DNA of 61,381 bases, taken from positions 1-61,381 of the forward strand of contig DCQA01000040.1 of the NCBI GenBank assembly GCA_002323325.1. The letters run 5' to 3'. The stretch comes from Coxiellaceae bacterium UBA1530 (GTDB lineage Bacteria; Pseudomonadota; Gammaproteobacteria; Coxiellales; Coxiellaceae). The notes below the pieces were generated by a model. The model had not been told where the DNA came from. It did no database searches and saw only the letters and a list, made by a program, of their open reading frames with translations. This document shows positions 8,247 through 17,868 of the stretch, one piece after another (the first letter of the stretch is position 1; each line of letters begins with the position of its first letter). Position numbers and translations under genes: made by a program.

Positions 8247-10007
8247 ATGAATTACGTGCAAACTATCCGACAAATGATTCACACCGCTCTAACATCTGTG
8301 TCGACTGATCTCAGTGACAAGTGTGACCTATCTACGATTCAGGTGGAAGCCACTAAAGACCCGAAACATGGTGATTTTGCAACTAATATCGCGCTGATGA
8401 CGGCTAAAATCGCGCGCATGTCTCCGCGAGAGTTGGCCGACAAGATCATACAGGCATTACCTGAACAAGCCCTGTTTTCTGAGATCGCAGTGGCAGGACC
8501 AGGGTTTATTAACTTCACGGTGACACCCGATCAGTTACGTCAGATTATTCCTGACATTATTTCTGCAAAGGAAGAGTTTGGTCGTTCTTCACAAGGGGAA
8601 GGTCAGTCAGTCCATTTAGAGTATGTTTCAGCAAATCCGACAGGCCCTTTACATGTTGGGCATGGGCGTGGTGCAGCGTATGGTTCATGTGTGGCTAGTT
8701 TGTTAAAAGCTGTTGGTTATCGAGTGCATCAGGAGTATTACGTCAATGATGCTGGGCGCCAGATGCGCATATTGGCTTTGAGTGTTTGGTTGCGTGTTTG
8801 TGCTTTGCAGGGACTGCCGTGTACTTTTCCCTCGAATGCTTATCAAGGTGATTACATTCAGGATATTGCGCGTGATTGGTTGGAGGCTACACCTGATTGG
8901 CCGATGCTACCGAGTGTGCAGTCCATTGAGGGTATCTTAGCGGAGAGTTCACAGGATAATGCGGATGAAATTGTCGATCGATTGATTGACTGCGCTATCG
9001 ATGAATTAGGAGAAGAAGCTTTTGAAGCGCTCAAGCGTTTTAGTTTTGAGGCAATATTAGCTGATATTCGTCAAGATTTGGTGGAATTTGGTGTATGTCA
9101 TGATACCTGGTTTTACGAAAGTGAGTTGATGCATCAAGGTCTTCTAGATGCGAGTTTGCAGTTACTTAAAGACCAGGGTCATGTCTTTGAAGCTGAGGGT
9201 GCTGTATGGTTCCGCGCAACCACTTTTGGCGACGATAAAGACCGAGTATTGGTACGTGAAAATGGCCAATCGACTTATTTTGCTTCGGATGTGGCTTATC
9301 ATCTCTACAAATACCGTCAGGGGTATGATCGCATTGTGGATGTTTTTGGTGCGGATCATCATGGGTACATTGCTCGTATCCGTGCGTTCTTAGAAGGTTT
9401 GGGGCAAGATCCCGAGCGTTTGAGGATTTTATTGGTTCAATTTGCGATTCTTTATCGTGGAAAAGAAAAGGTCAGCATGTCAACCAGGGGCGGGCAGTTT
9501 GTCACTTTGCGTCAATTGCGTGATGAAGTGGGCAACGATGCTGCTCGCTACTTTTACGTGATGAGAAAGCCTGAGCAACACTTGGATTTTGATTTGGAAT
9601 TAGCCAAGTCACACAGCAACGATAACCCTGTTTACTATATCCAATACGCACACGCTCGAATCTGTAGCGTTTGGCGACAATGTCATGAACAAGATTTGTC
9701 GGTACCTACGGATGATGCTACGGGTGATTTAACCCAATTAAATAGCAGTCACGAGCAAGCGCTCATTAAGAAAATGGTGCATTATCCGCGTATTTTAACC
9801 GCAGCTGCGCTAGATTACTCCCCACATACATTGGCTAACTATCTATGCGACTTGGCTAATCATTTCCATAGTTATTACAACGCTACCAAGTTCTTGGTGC
9901 TGGAGGAGTCAGTGCGTTTTGCTCGTTTACAATTGACAGCAGCAGTGCGTCAAATTTTACATAATGGATTGACTTTATTAGGCCTTAGTGCGCCTGAAAA
10001 AATGTGA
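8247..10007 (+). CDS. argS: Arginyl-tRNA synthetase
   Basis: A class I aminoacyl-tRNA synthetase of 586 residues that charges tRNA-Arg in the cytoplasm. The N-terminal Arg-tRNA-synthetase add-on domain is followed by the HIGH-type motif in PTGPLHVGHGRG and the KMSKS-like KVSMSTRGGQ. The C-terminal DALR anticodon-binding domain ends HNGLTLLGLSAPEKM. An upstream in-frame ATG exists at 8175, but the ATG at 8247 (MNYVQTIRQMI) gives the usual family length and N-terminus. It heads a run of co-directional genes with a DUF945 protein and a SPOR protein, then hslVU, an order common in gammaproteobacteria. Confidence 0.97.
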   Translation: MNYVQTIRQMIHTALTSVSTDLSDKCDLSTIQVEATKDPKHGDFATNIALMTAKIARMSPRELADKIIQALPEQALFSEIAVAGPGFINFTVTPDQLRQIIPDIISAKEEFGRSSQGEGQSVHLEYVSANPTGPLHVGHGRGAAYGSCVASLLKAVGYRVHQEYYVNDAGRQMRILALSVWLRVCALQGLPCTFPSNAYQGDYIQDIARDWLEATPDWPMLPSVQSIEGILAESSQDNADEIVDRLIDCAIDELGEEAFEALKRFSFEAILADIRQDLVEFGVCHDTWFYESELMHQGLLDASLQLLKDQGHVFEAEGAVWFRATTFGDDKDRVLVRENGQSTYFASDVAYHLYKYRQGYDRIVDVFGADHHGYIARIRAFLEGLGQDPERLRILLVQFAILYRGKEKVSMSTRGGQFVTLRQLRDEVGNDAARYFYVMRKPEQHLDFDLELAKSHSNDNPVYYIQYAHARICSVWRQCHEQDLSVPTDDATGDLTQLNSSHEQALIKKMVHYPRILTAAALDYSPHTLANYLCDLANHFHSYYNATKFLVLEESVRFARLQLTAAVRQILHNGLTLLGLSAPEKM

Positions 10008-10041
10008 TATGGTATTGGCAATTATTTTAAAGGAGTAACTG

Positions 10042-11463
10042 ATGAAAGCGTTGCGATATGTTGTTTTTTTGATTCTACTTTTAGCGCTTATTCTACTGGT
10101 TGCGGTGCCCTATGGGATGGGTTGGTGGATTAAAGGTCAGTATAAAGTCTGGGTTGATCAAGCTAATCAGCAGAATCCTGCCATTCAATTGTCTGTCTCT
10201 GATTATCAAAGGGGTTGGTTTCATAGCACGGCGACACTAAAAGCTGATATCAAAGATCCTGTACTGCGGCAGCAATTATCTCACTCAAAAAGCCCGATAA
10301 AGCTACCGTTAGATGTTGATCTTGTGGTGGATCATGGGCTTGTTGTGATGACAAAGTCTCCAACTGGAAACAGGCACTGGGCGATTGCTAGAGCTGTCAT
10401 CAACGGTCAAGTTGAGCGCGATAATATTGATATTGATGCATTATCTTCACTCAATCTCAATAATCAAATATCGACCGAAGTGATGATTCATCAACTATCT
10501 TTGCCACTAGAGGGCGGTAATTACTCCATGAAGGATGCATTGATTCACTCCAATGTATCGGTAAACGGCGAAAAAGGCCGTTCTAATATCGTCATCCCAA
10601 CCGTGGTTTTCGAATTGAGCTCTGGTGAAGCAATGAGCCTGTCTCTGGATCAAGTGAGCATTACAAACAATTTCAATAAAAATGGCGAACTTGTTTTTGG
10701 AAAGCGTTCTGTTGCGGTCGATAAAGTGACCGTTAAAAGCGGTAAACACCTGATTCAGTCTCATGATTGGTTGCTATCGTCTGAAGTGCTTCCCCAAGGA
10801 GATACCACTAATCTTCTCCTTCACGCCGCAATTAAATCGTACAAAAGCGAGAAAGAAAAGAGTGGCCCTTTGAGTTTGGATTTTTCATTGAAACAGATGA
10901 ATACACAAGCTTTGAGTGATTTTATGAAAGACGTTGCAGATAACGACGTGCAGTCGTTGCAGGTGAATCAGATGGTCTTTCCCTTGTTGAGCGTATTAAA
11001 ACATGGTGTTGAGGGAAGTTTAGCGCTGTCATATCAATCATCCAATGGTCCCATATCCGTGCAAGGCCACTTGTCCATGCCGGATAGCAAAGACAAGAGT
11101 ATTTTTGCGATCATTCCTCTATTAAAAGCTGATTGTAACATCACTGTTCCAGATCTATGGATGCAGCAGACATTAGCTTGGTTAGTAAATCGAACCAATG
11201 TAGCGAATGGTCAACCCGTTGTTGGTGGGTCTGTCAGCATTACTCAAGCGAAACAAGCTATTCAACGTTTGGTTGAGGAAAAAATGTTAGTACAGAAGGC
11301 AGATCAGTTAACTATGAACGCAACCATAAAATCGGGGGAGATATTGGTTAATGGATTGACGCCAGACTTTACAGCATTAACTCAGGCTACTAGTGGCAGT
11401 GAAGAGGAGTCCCCGTCGCCTGCAAAAAAAACTGAGACGTCGTCGGTGGACGCGTCCTCTTAA
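10042..11463 (+). CDS. DUF945 (YdgA-like) family protein
   Basis: This 473-residue protein has one N-terminal membrane anchor (about 5-30) and a large extracytoplasmic part. The early motif YQRGWFHSTATL matches the conserved Y-x-RGWF-S signature of DUF945/YdgA proteins. The remainder is beta-rich with a low-complexity Ser/Glu/Lys tail. It is bound to the inner membrane facing the periplasm. Its molecular function is not established; family members have been linked to envelope or motility phenotypes in some bacteria. It lies 34 bp after argS with a good AAGGAG ribosome site and is probably co-transcribed. Confidence 0.85.
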   Translation: MKALRYVVFLILLLALILLVAVPYGMGWWIKGQYKVWVDQANQQNPAIQLSVSDYQRGWFHSTATLKADIKDPVLRQQLSHSKSPIKLPLDVDLVVDHGLVVMTKSPTGNRHWAIARAVINGQVERDNIDIDALSSLNLNNQISTEVMIHQLSLPLEGGNYSMKDALIHSNVSVNGEKGRSNIVIPTVVFELSSGEAMSLSLDQVSITNNFNKNGELVFGKRSVAVDKVTVKSGKHLIQSHDWLLSSEVLPQGDTTNLLLHAAIKSYKSEKEKSGPLSLDFSLKQMNTQALSDFMKDVADNDVQSLQVNQMVFPLLSVLKHGVEGSLALSYQSSNGPISVQGHLSMPDSKDKSIFAIIPLLKADCNITVPDLWMQQTLAWLVNRTNVANGQPVVGGSVSITQAKQAIQRLVEEKMLVQKADQLTMNATIKSGEILVNGLTPDFTALTQATSGSEEESPSPAKKTETSSVDASS

Positions 11464-11477
11464 GTCAAGGACTGGTC

Positions 11478-12029
11478 ATGGTCGAACAAGTATCGAAGCG
11501 TTATTGGTTTGACCTCTCCGTCTTGCTTGTACTTCTGGTCATAGCCTCTAGTGTCCTTTGTTTTTATGCTATTCCTCGTTGGCAGCACATTAAGGCCTCG
11601 CAGCTATTAGATGAAAAAGTAGATGAAAAAGATCGTGCTTCACAGCCCAAGTTGGCTGTAGAGCCCTCATTTGATCCGCAATTTGATTTTTATACGGAAC
11701 TTTCTAAAGCTCCGGTGTTGCCAGTCACTAGTAAGCCGTTATCGTCGACGACAACGGTCAGGTCAGTAGCTATTCACGATGGTTATGTATTGCAGTTAGC
11801 CGCTTTTACTCAACAGGCAGACGCTCAGGTATTTGCTGATCGTTTGGCGATATTAGGTTATCAGGCTTTTGTGGTGAATATGGGTAAAAGGCATAAACAG
11901 TTATTTAGAGTGTGTGTAGGGCCTTACAAAACAAAAGAGGATGCATCCCCTGACCAAATAAAGCTCAAAAAGTTACATATTGCATCTTATCTAAGAAAAA
12001 TCCCTGCGCAGCATCTGAAGACGACTTGA
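11478..12029 (+). CDS. SPOR-domain membrane protein (FtsN/DedD-like)
   Basis: A bitopic protein of 183 residues: short cytoplasmic N-terminus, one membrane helix (about 13-33), a variable linker and a C-terminal SPOR domain (about 105-175; YVLQLAAFTQQADAQVFADRL, then FRVCVGPY). SPOR domains bind denuded septal peptidoglycan, so a role at the division site is expected. Between argS and hslV many gammaproteobacteria carry an ftsN-like gene, and this protein matches that position and architecture. It lacks the longer linker of E. coli FtsN, so I do not assign the name firmly. Confidence 0.85.
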   Translation: MVEQVSKRYWFDLSVLLVLLVIASSVLCFYAIPRWQHIKASQLLDEKVDEKDRASQPKLAVEPSFDPQFDFYTELSKAPVLPVTSKPLSSTTTVRSVAIHDGYVLQLAAFTQQADAQVFADRLAILGYQAFVVNMGKRHKQLFRVCVGPYKTKEDASPDQIKLKKLHIASYLRKIPAQHLKTT

Positions 12030-12082
12030 AAAAAAAATTACTATCCCCACATGATAACTAATCGCTTGAATAGGAGAAGCAT

Positions 12083-12628
12083 GTGGAACAGTACAGAGGT
12101 ACAACAATTTTATCAGTCCGACGAAACGGTAAAGTGATTATCGGAGGTGACGGGCAAGTATCCATGGGCTCGACGGTTTTAAAGGGTAATGCACGCAAAG
12201 TCAGACGCCTCTACGGTAATCAAGTGCTTGCTGGTTTCGCCGGTGGAACAGCTGATGCTTTTACTTTGTTTGAGCGTTTTGAGGCTAAGCTGGAAAAGCA
12301 CCAAGGTAACTTGGTGCGCTCTGCCGTTGAAATGGCAAAAGATTGGCGTACTGATAAGATGCTGAGACGTTTGGAGGCACTGCTTGTAGTGGCAGATTCC
12401 AAAAGCTCTCTTATTTTAACGGGTAATGGTGATGTGATCGAGCCTGAAGAAAGCTTAATGGCGATCGGCTCTGGTGGGCATTTTGCACAATCTGCAGCAC
12501 GTGCTTTACTCAACAACACCGATATGGAAGCACGAGAAATTGTTGAGCAATCATTAAAGATTGCTGCAGATATTTGTGTATATACCAATAGTAATCTTGT
12601 TATCGAAGAACTGGATAGCGACATATAA
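12083..12628 (+). CDS. hslV: ATP-dependent protease HslVU, peptidase subunit HslV
   Basis: The proteasome-like N-terminal-threonine peptidase of the HslVU complex, 181 residues. The sequence opens MEQYRGTTILSVRR, so a short propeptide precedes the Thr nucleophile, as in several gammaproteobacterial orthologs. GGDGQVSMG and GFAGGTADAFTLFERFE are family hallmarks. The start is GTG at 12083, with GGAGAAG a few bases upstream; the overlapping ATG at 12081 is out of frame. HslU follows 20 bp downstream, giving the standard hslVU operon. Confidence 0.97.
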   Translation: MEQYRGTTILSVRRNGKVIIGGDGQVSMGSTVLKGNARKVRRLYGNQVLAGFAGGTADAFTLFERFEAKLEKHQGNLVRSAVEMAKDWRTDKMLRRLEALLVVADSKSSLILTGNGDVIEPEESLMAIGSGGHFAQSAARALLNNTDMEAREIVEQSLKIAADICVYTNSNLVIEELDSDI

Positions 12629-12648
12629 CTTTTTAAGAGAATCAAATA

Positions 12649-14028
12649 ATGACGACTGCAACACTCCCTAAAAATGAAGTGACACTAACCCCTCGTGAAA
12701 TTGTATCAGCACTGGATGAGCATATTATTGGTCAAAATGATGCTAAGCGTGCTGTTGCTATTGCATTACGCAATCGATGGCGCCGCATGCAAGTCCCTGC
12801 AGAGCTGCGAAAGGAAATTACACCTAAAAATATTTTGATGATAGGACCAACAGGTGTTGGTAAAACTGAAGTGGCTCGTCGATTGGCAGACTTAGCCGAG
12901 GCTCCTTTCATAAAAGTAGAAGCCACTAAATTTACAGAGGTCGGTTACGTGGGGCGTGATGTTGAGTCTATTATTAGAGACTTGATTGAAATCTCGATGA
13001 AAATGACACGTGAAAAAGCGATGAAGAAAAAGCGTAGTCTTGCTGAAGAAGCAGCTGAGGAGCGTGTTTTAGATGTTTTGGTTCCACCCGCGCGTGGTGA
13101 GTTCGCTGATGAACCCAAAGATGAAACGACGGCGGTAACCACTAAGGAAGATTCTGCTACGCGACAGTTGTATCGAAAAAAATTGCGTGAAGGGCAGCTG
13201 GATGATAAAGAAATTGAGGTCGATCTGATGTCTGCAAATGGTGCCAATATGGAAATTATGGGTCCACCAGGTATGGAAGAGATGGTCGGACAGTTGCAAA
13301 GCATGATGGAAAATATGGCCAGTAAAAAGACGAAAAAAACTCGTATGACTGTCAAAAAGGCATTAAAGCAACTGACAGATGAAGAGGCTGCAAAATTAAT
13401 TAACGAAGAAGATGTTCGAGCTGAAGCTATAGATAATGTCGAGCAAAATGGCATTGTCTTTATTGATGAGATCGATAAGATTGTCCGTCGCTCAGACACG
13501 GGTGGTGATGTGTCACGTGAGGGAGTTCAGCGTGACTTATTACCTCTAGTTGAGGGTACAACGGTGACTACTAAATATGGCATGATTAAATCAGATCATA
13601 TTTTGTTTATTGCATCCGGTGCTTTTCATCTATCGAAACCCTCTGACTTGGTGCCTGAATTACAGGGTCGTTTTCCAATACGTGTTGAGCTAAACGCGCT
13701 GAAAGTTGAAGATTTTGAGCGTATTTTAACTGAGCCCAATGCGTCGCTCACTGAGCAGTATGCTGCGCTTATGCAGACCGAAGGTTTTGGTCTGTCGTTT
13801 GTTGATAGTGGTGTTCGACGTATCGCTGAAGTGTCTTTTCAGGTGAATGAAACCACAGAGAATATAGGTGCTAGACGATTGCATACAGTGCTTGAAAAAT
13901 TATTAGATCAAATTTCATTTGAGGCGACCGATAAAGGCGGCGATTCTGCGACGATAGATGCAGCTTATGTCGATCAGCAGTTGGGTGAGTTAGTTGAGGA
14001 CGAAGATCTTAGTCGCTGTATTTTATAA
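12649..14028 (+). CDS. hslU: ATP-dependent protease HslVU, ATPase subunit HslU
   Basis: An AAA+ unfoldase of 459 residues that feeds substrates to HslV. It shows Walker A GPTGVGKTE, the family motif KVEATKFTEVGYVGRDVES, a charged I-domain (about 110-240), Walker B IVFIDEIDKI, sensor/arginine-finger region ELQGRFPIRVEL and GARRLHTVLE. The extreme C-terminus, which inserts into HslV pockets, is LSRCIL; orthologs commonly end LSRFIL or similar, so the tail is intact. It is the last gene of the argS-to-hslU run and is followed by a strong bidirectional terminator. Confidence 0.97.
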   Translation: MTTATLPKNEVTLTPREIVSALDEHIIGQNDAKRAVAIALRNRWRRMQVPAELRKEITPKNILMIGPTGVGKTEVARRLADLAEAPFIKVEATKFTEVGYVGRDVESIIRDLIEISMKMTREKAMKKKRSLAEEAAEERVLDVLVPPARGEFADEPKDETTAVTTKEDSATRQLYRKKLREGQLDDKEIEVDLMSANGANMEIMGPPGMEEMVGQLQSMMENMASKKTKKTRMTVKKALKQLTDEEAAKLINEEDVRAEAIDNVEQNGIVFIDEIDKIVRRSDTGGDVSREGVQRDLLPLVEGTTVTTKYGMIKSDHILFIASGAFHLSKPSDLVPELQGRFPIRVELNALKVEDFERILTEPNASLTEQYAALMQTEGFGLSFVDSGVRRIAEVSFQVNETTENIGARRLHTVLEKLLDQISFEATDKGGDSATIDAAYVDQQLGELVEDEDLSRCIL

Positions 14029-14054
14029 TGGCATTATCCGTATAGTGCTTAAAT

Positions 14055-14081
14055 AAAAAAGGGGCTAACAGCCCCTTTTTT
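14055..14081. terminator. Bidirectional Rho-independent terminator between hslU and the aldolase gene
   Basis: AAAAAAGGGGCT / AGCCCCTTTTTT with a 3-nt loop forms a near-perfect palindrome with T-runs on both strands. It sits between two convergent genes and can end transcription in either direction. Confidence 0.92.
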
Positions 14082-14095
14082 AATACATTGAATGT

Positions 14096-15124
14096 TTAGA
14101 CATTCAATGTTGTTTCGTTTTCTAGTTCAGCGGTGTATTTCCCCAGGGTTGCTGCTGTGTTTGCTTTGCAACGCTTGAGTAACTCGCTTTGGCCTGCAGA
14201 AACATTCTCAGATTTACCACCCCATGCTGCGATGGCTGGCGCTTGCAGTGCACGTCCATATGAGTAGCCTAGATTCCATGGAAGATCGCCTAGAGCATTC
14301 ATGGCTTGAAGGTTAACCGTTGCTTGAACCTCACTTTGACCACCTGATAGGAAATTGATTGTTGGAACAGCGGCCGGAACAGTGCGTTTGAATACATCAA
14401 TGCTCATGGTAGCTACCTGTTGGGTCGTAGCTTGTGTTGGGCAGTCTGTTCCTGCAATCACCATATTTGGTTTCAAAATGATACCCTCAAGAGCGACTTT
14501 ATGATGTCTAAGAGCAGTGAAAACCGAAGTTAAAACGAGTTCGGTTACTTCTGCGCATCGTTCGATCGTATGTGATCCATCCATGAGTACTTCTGGCTCG
14601 ACAATTGGTACAATTCCTTGTTCTTGGCAGATGGCCGCGTATCGTGCAAGAAGAGTGGCGTTGGTCGTAATCGCCTGCATAGAAGGTTTAATGTCTGTAA
14701 TATCGTAAGTGGCGCGCCATTTAGTGAATCGTGCCCCTAGAGATTTGTAGTGTGACAATCTTTCTGGGAGGCCATCTAAACCCTGAGTCGTTTTTTCATT
14801 ATCAGAATTAACCAGATTGATGAGACCAAGATCGACTTTGATTCCAGGAATGATACCTTGACGATTAAGTAAATCGACCATGGACTCACCTGTAGAAGTG
14901 TTTTGCTCCAGTGTTTCTTCAAAGAGAATGGCGCCACTGATGTAATTGCCAAGATTCGGAGTATTGAAAAGCATTTCACGATAGTCACGTCGAGAATCTT
15001 CTGTGGATGCAAGGTCAATCGTATCGAAGCGTTTTTTAATGGTGCTGGTGCTTTCATCTGCGGCTAGGATGCCTTTACCTGATGCTGTAATTTGTGCGAT
15101 CGTCTCTTTGAGTTGGTTGAGCAT
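14096..15124 (-). CDS. Class I fructose-bisphosphate aldolase (eukaryotic-type)
   Basis: A 342-residue glycolytic/gluconeogenic aldolase that interconverts fructose-1,6-bisphosphate with DHAP and glyceraldehyde-3-phosphate. It shows the class I hallmarks GKGILAADESTSTIKKRF, FTKWRATY, PIVEPEVLMDG and EGIILKPNMV, the last containing the Schiff-base lysine, plus the phosphate-binding FLSGGQSE. This is the metal-independent, animal/plant-like class rather than the class II FbaA usual in enterics. It is a single gene, convergent with hslU. The start ATG has a GGAGATC ribosome site upstream. Confidence 0.95.
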   Translation of the reverse strand: MLNQLKETIAQITASGKGILAADESTSTIKKRFDTIDLASTEDSRRDYREMLFNTPNLGNYISGAILFEETLEQNTSTGESMVDLLNRQGIIPGIKVDLGLINLVNSDNEKTTQGLDGLPERLSHYKSLGARFTKWRATYDITDIKPSMQAITTNATLLARYAAICQEQGIVPIVEPEVLMDGSHTIERCAEVTELVLTSVFTALRHHKVALEGIILKPNMVIAGTDCPTQATTQQVATMSIDVFKRTVPAAVPTINFLSGGQSEVQATVNLQAMNALGDLPWNLGYSYGRALQAPAIAAWGGKSENVSAGQSELLKRCKANTAATLGKYTAELENETTLNV

Positions 15125-15293
15125 GATGTGATCTCCTGGTTATTGTTAAGTTATTGACACAAAGACTGATTTTTATAATTAGGCCGTTAGTCATACCGAG
15201 CTGCACACTATAACGATTTGTCCCTGTTATCTCAAGCAACACACACTCAGCGTGTTCTTTTTTTGATCGATAGCGGTTTTAAATGATCGGTGC

Positions 15294-15299
15294 TATAAT
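15294..15299 (+). promoter_or_regulatory. Extended -10 promoter upstream of engB
   Basis: A perfect TATAAT preceded by TG-C (TGCTATAAT) lies 43 bp before the engB ATG. No good -35 hexamer is seen at the usual distance, which fits an extended -10 promoter. Confidence 0.6.
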
Positions 15300-15341
15300 C
15301 GCCAAAATTTTTATCTTGATAGCCATACTTTGAGGTTTTTG

Positions 15342-15956
15342 ATGCAGTATCAACAAGCAACGTACCTAACCAGCGCCACAAAAATCAGTCAGTTACCCAA
15401 AGATCAAGGTGCTGAGGTAGCTTTTATGGGGCGTTCGAATTCCGGTAAATCCAGCGCATTAAATACTATTACAGGGATTAAAGGTTTAGCTCGAACTAGC
15501 TCAACACCAGGGCGAACACAAATGATTAATTTATTTGGTTTGGATGACGCCCATACGTTAGTTGACTTACCTGGCTACGGTTATGCAAAAGTACCGCGTC
15601 CAATCAAAGAGCGTTGGGAGGCGGTAACGCATGAATATTTGGAAACACGACAAAGTCTTTGCGGCGTGGTTTTGATGATGGATGTTCGTCACCCTTTGAA
15701 AGATGCGGATCAAGAAATCATAACATGGGCTGCTAGTAGTGGGATGCCTTTGCATGTGTTGTTAACAAAATCCGATAAGTTGAAACGATCCGGTCAGAGA
15801 CAAGCGTTACAGACCGTGCAGGCTGCCATGAAGTCATTTGCTCATGTCAGTGTGCAGTTATTTTCATCATTAGAGCGCTCTGGTGTAACAGAGGTGAGAG
15901 CGGTGCTAGATGGATGGTTTGAGACCATGGATGATGATATGGAAGATGACGAATAG
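15342..15956 (+). CDS. engB: Ribosome biogenesis GTPase EngB (YihA/YsxC)
   Basis: A TRAFAC-class GTPase of 204 residues needed for late assembly of the 50S subunit. The G1 loop GRSNSGKSS, G2/switch I TPGRTQMIN, G3 DLPGYGYAKVP and G4 LTKSDKL are all present in order. An in-frame TTG at 15330 exists, but the ATG at 15342 is preceded by GAGG and gives a normal N-terminus. The C-terminal extension is acidic (DDDMEDDE). It appears to be transcribed alone from the promoter 45 bp upstream. Confidence 0.95.
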   Translation: MQYQQATYLTSATKISQLPKDQGAEVAFMGRSNSGKSSALNTITGIKGLARTSSTPGRTQMINLFGLDDAHTLVDLPGYGYAKVPRPIKERWEAVTHEYLETRQSLCGVVLMMDVRHPLKDADQEIITWAASSGMPLHVLLTKSDKLKRSGQRQALQTVQAAMKSFAHVSVQLFSSLERSGVTEVRAVLDGWFETMDDDMEDDE

Positions 15957-16094
15957 CTCGCTGCCTGATAGCGTCAATTTGAGACGATACTGACTTTGGT
16001 GGTTACCTTAGATCATTGATTTTTATACTGAGTTTCTATTATTTTTCATCCGTGGCATGATTGCTGTGTGCCATGGAGGCAATGGGTTGATGTT

Positions 16095-17843
16095 ATGGCG
16101 ATACGCTCTCAGCATACGTATGCAAAAAATGAAGTGACCAGTTGGCCGGTTCCAAACTCTTGGGATATCTTGGCGTTGCTCTTAGTCATGACGGTTCTGA
16201 TCTTGGTGGCTTACGGTACCACGGCCATGTTGGGTCGGTATGAGATGGGTCAGACATTCAGTATTTCCTTAAGTCCTTGGCATTTGCCTTACTATGCCTT
16301 GCGAAGTGTATTAAGAATGTTGATGGCGTTAGCTTTATCCACCTTGGTGACCTTTATTTTTGGGACCTGGGCGGCTAAGAGCCGGAGTGCTGAGCGCATT
16401 ATTATCCCATTAGTCGATATTTTACAGTCCGTACCCGTTTTAGGGTTTTTAAGTATTACGGTAGTGGGTTTTATTGTCTTGTTTAAAGGCAGTATGCTCG
16501 GCCCAGAGTGTGCCGCAATTTTCGCAATCTTTACCGCGCAAGTATGGAATATGATTTTGAGCTTCTATCAAAGTGTGCGAAATGTACCGCATGATTTGAA
16601 AGAGGCCTCCCAAATGTTTCATCTTTCTGCATGGCAATGTTTTTGGAAGATTGAAGTGCCTTATGCGATGCCCGGACTATTGTGGAACGCTATGATGTCG
16701 ATGTCAGGGAGTTGGGTGTTTTTAGTGGCTTCTGAGGCGATTAGTGTTGCACATCAGGAAATTCTTCTACCAGGGGTGGGATCATACATTAGTGTTGCTA
16801 TTGCTCAGGCAAACTCTCATGCCTTGTGGGCTGTAATTATCACTATGTTCATAGTGATTTTTTTGTACGATCAGATTATTTTCAGACCATTGGTTGCATG
16901 GTCAGAAAAATTTAAGGCTGAAGATACTGGCGCTGATGAAGAGGCACAGTCATGGTTACTGGACTTATTCCACAGAACACAATTTTTTATTTTTATTGGT
17001 CATTGTGTTCGATTGTTTGCTGATCGTTTTGTTAATATTCGACGCAGACAGCGTACAGTTAGACGGACGAGTTGGTTTGAAAGTCGTTTTTGGCAGCAAT
17101 GTATGACAGTGATATTTTGGAGCTTAGTCGGACTGATTCTTGTGTTTTGTTTGTTTGTGTTGTGGCGATTTATTTTTTCTTCAGTAGCTTATCAAGAAGG
17201 ATTGCATGTGATTTTTCTTGGGTCGATGACAGCAATACGAGTTTTTGTTTTAACACTACTGAGTTGTATTATTTGGGTACCTATCGGCGTATTGGTTGGT
17301 CTGCATCCAAAAGCTTCTCGAATTGTACAGCCAATCGCACAGTTTTTTGCAGCCTTTCCCGCGAACTTACTATTTCCAATCGTGGCAATGTGGATTGTAC
17401 ATTATCATTTGAATGTTAATATCTGGGTATCGCCACTCATGATATTAGGCACACAGTGGTATATCTTGTTTAATGTGATAGCCGGCGTAATGGCATTGCC
17501 TAAGAATATGCATCATGCCGTTGGCACATTGAATGTGCGAGGCTGGTTATGGTGGTACCGCTTTGTTTTGCCAGGTATCTTTCCCTACTTAATTACGGGT
17601 ATGATTACAGCAGCTGGTGGCGCATGGAATATCAGTATCATCGCTGAAGTGGTTGATTGGGGGAGTGTGCATTTAGCAGCAGTAGGCCTTGGCGCATACA
17701 TCGCAGAGATGACAGCATTAGGTGACTTTCCACGCATTGCTCTCGGTATTTTTGTAATGTCGTCGTGGGTGTTGTTATTTAATTATGTGCTGTGGCGGCC
17801 GCTCTATCAGTTAGCAGAAAAACGTTTTCAGGTAGGTGGATAA
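16095..17843 (+). CDS. ABC transporter permease, two fused permease domains (NitT/TauT-like)
   Basis: A 582-residue inner-membrane protein made of two consecutive BPD-transporter-1 permease units, each with about 5-6 helices and an EAA-type loop: DLKEASQMFHLSAWQCFWKI in the first, and the MHHAVGTLNVRGWLWWYRFV region in the second. The ATPase gene follows 25 bp later. Fused two-unit permeases of this type occur in nitrate/sulfonate/bicarbonate-like systems. No periplasmic binding protein is encoded nearby, so the substrate is unknown. An in-frame GTG at 16068 is an alternative start. GGAGG lies at 16075-16079, rather far from the chosen ATG. Confidence 0.85.
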   Translation: MAIRSQHTYAKNEVTSWPVPNSWDILALLLVMTVLILVAYGTTAMLGRYEMGQTFSISLSPWHLPYYALRSVLRMLMALALSTLVTFIFGTWAAKSRSAERIIIPLVDILQSVPVLGFLSITVVGFIVLFKGSMLGPECAAIFAIFTAQVWNMILSFYQSVRNVPHDLKEASQMFHLSAWQCFWKIEVPYAMPGLLWNAMMSMSGSWVFLVASEAISVAHQEILLPGVGSYISVAIAQANSHALWAVIITMFIVIFLYDQIIFRPLVAWSEKFKAEDTGADEEAQSWLLDLFHRTQFFIFIGHCVRLFADRFVNIRRRQRTVRRTSWFESRFWQQCMTVIFWSLVGLILVFCLFVLWRFIFSSVAYQEGLHVIFLGSMTAIRVFVLTLLSCIIWVPIGVLVGLHPKASRIVQPIAQFFAAFPANLLFPIVAMWIVHYHLNVNIWVSPLMILGTQWYILFNVIAGVMALPKNMHHAVGTLNVRGWLWWYRFVLPGIFPYLITGMITAAGGAWNISIIAEVVDWGSVHLAAVGLGAYIAEMTALGDFPRIALGIFVMSSWVLLFNYVLWRPLYQLAEKRFQVGG

Positions 17844-17868
17844 ATATAGGGTCAGTTGAGGTATAAGT

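Noticed and set aside
12220..12645. 141-residue minus-strand frame over hslV
   Set aside because: Antisense to a conserved gene, no ribosome site, composition of a shadow frame.
12945..13499. 184-residue open frame on the minus strand inside hslU
   Set aside because: It lies fully antisense to the well-conserved hslU; the Ser-rich composition is what reverse reading of acidic and lysine-rich codons produces.
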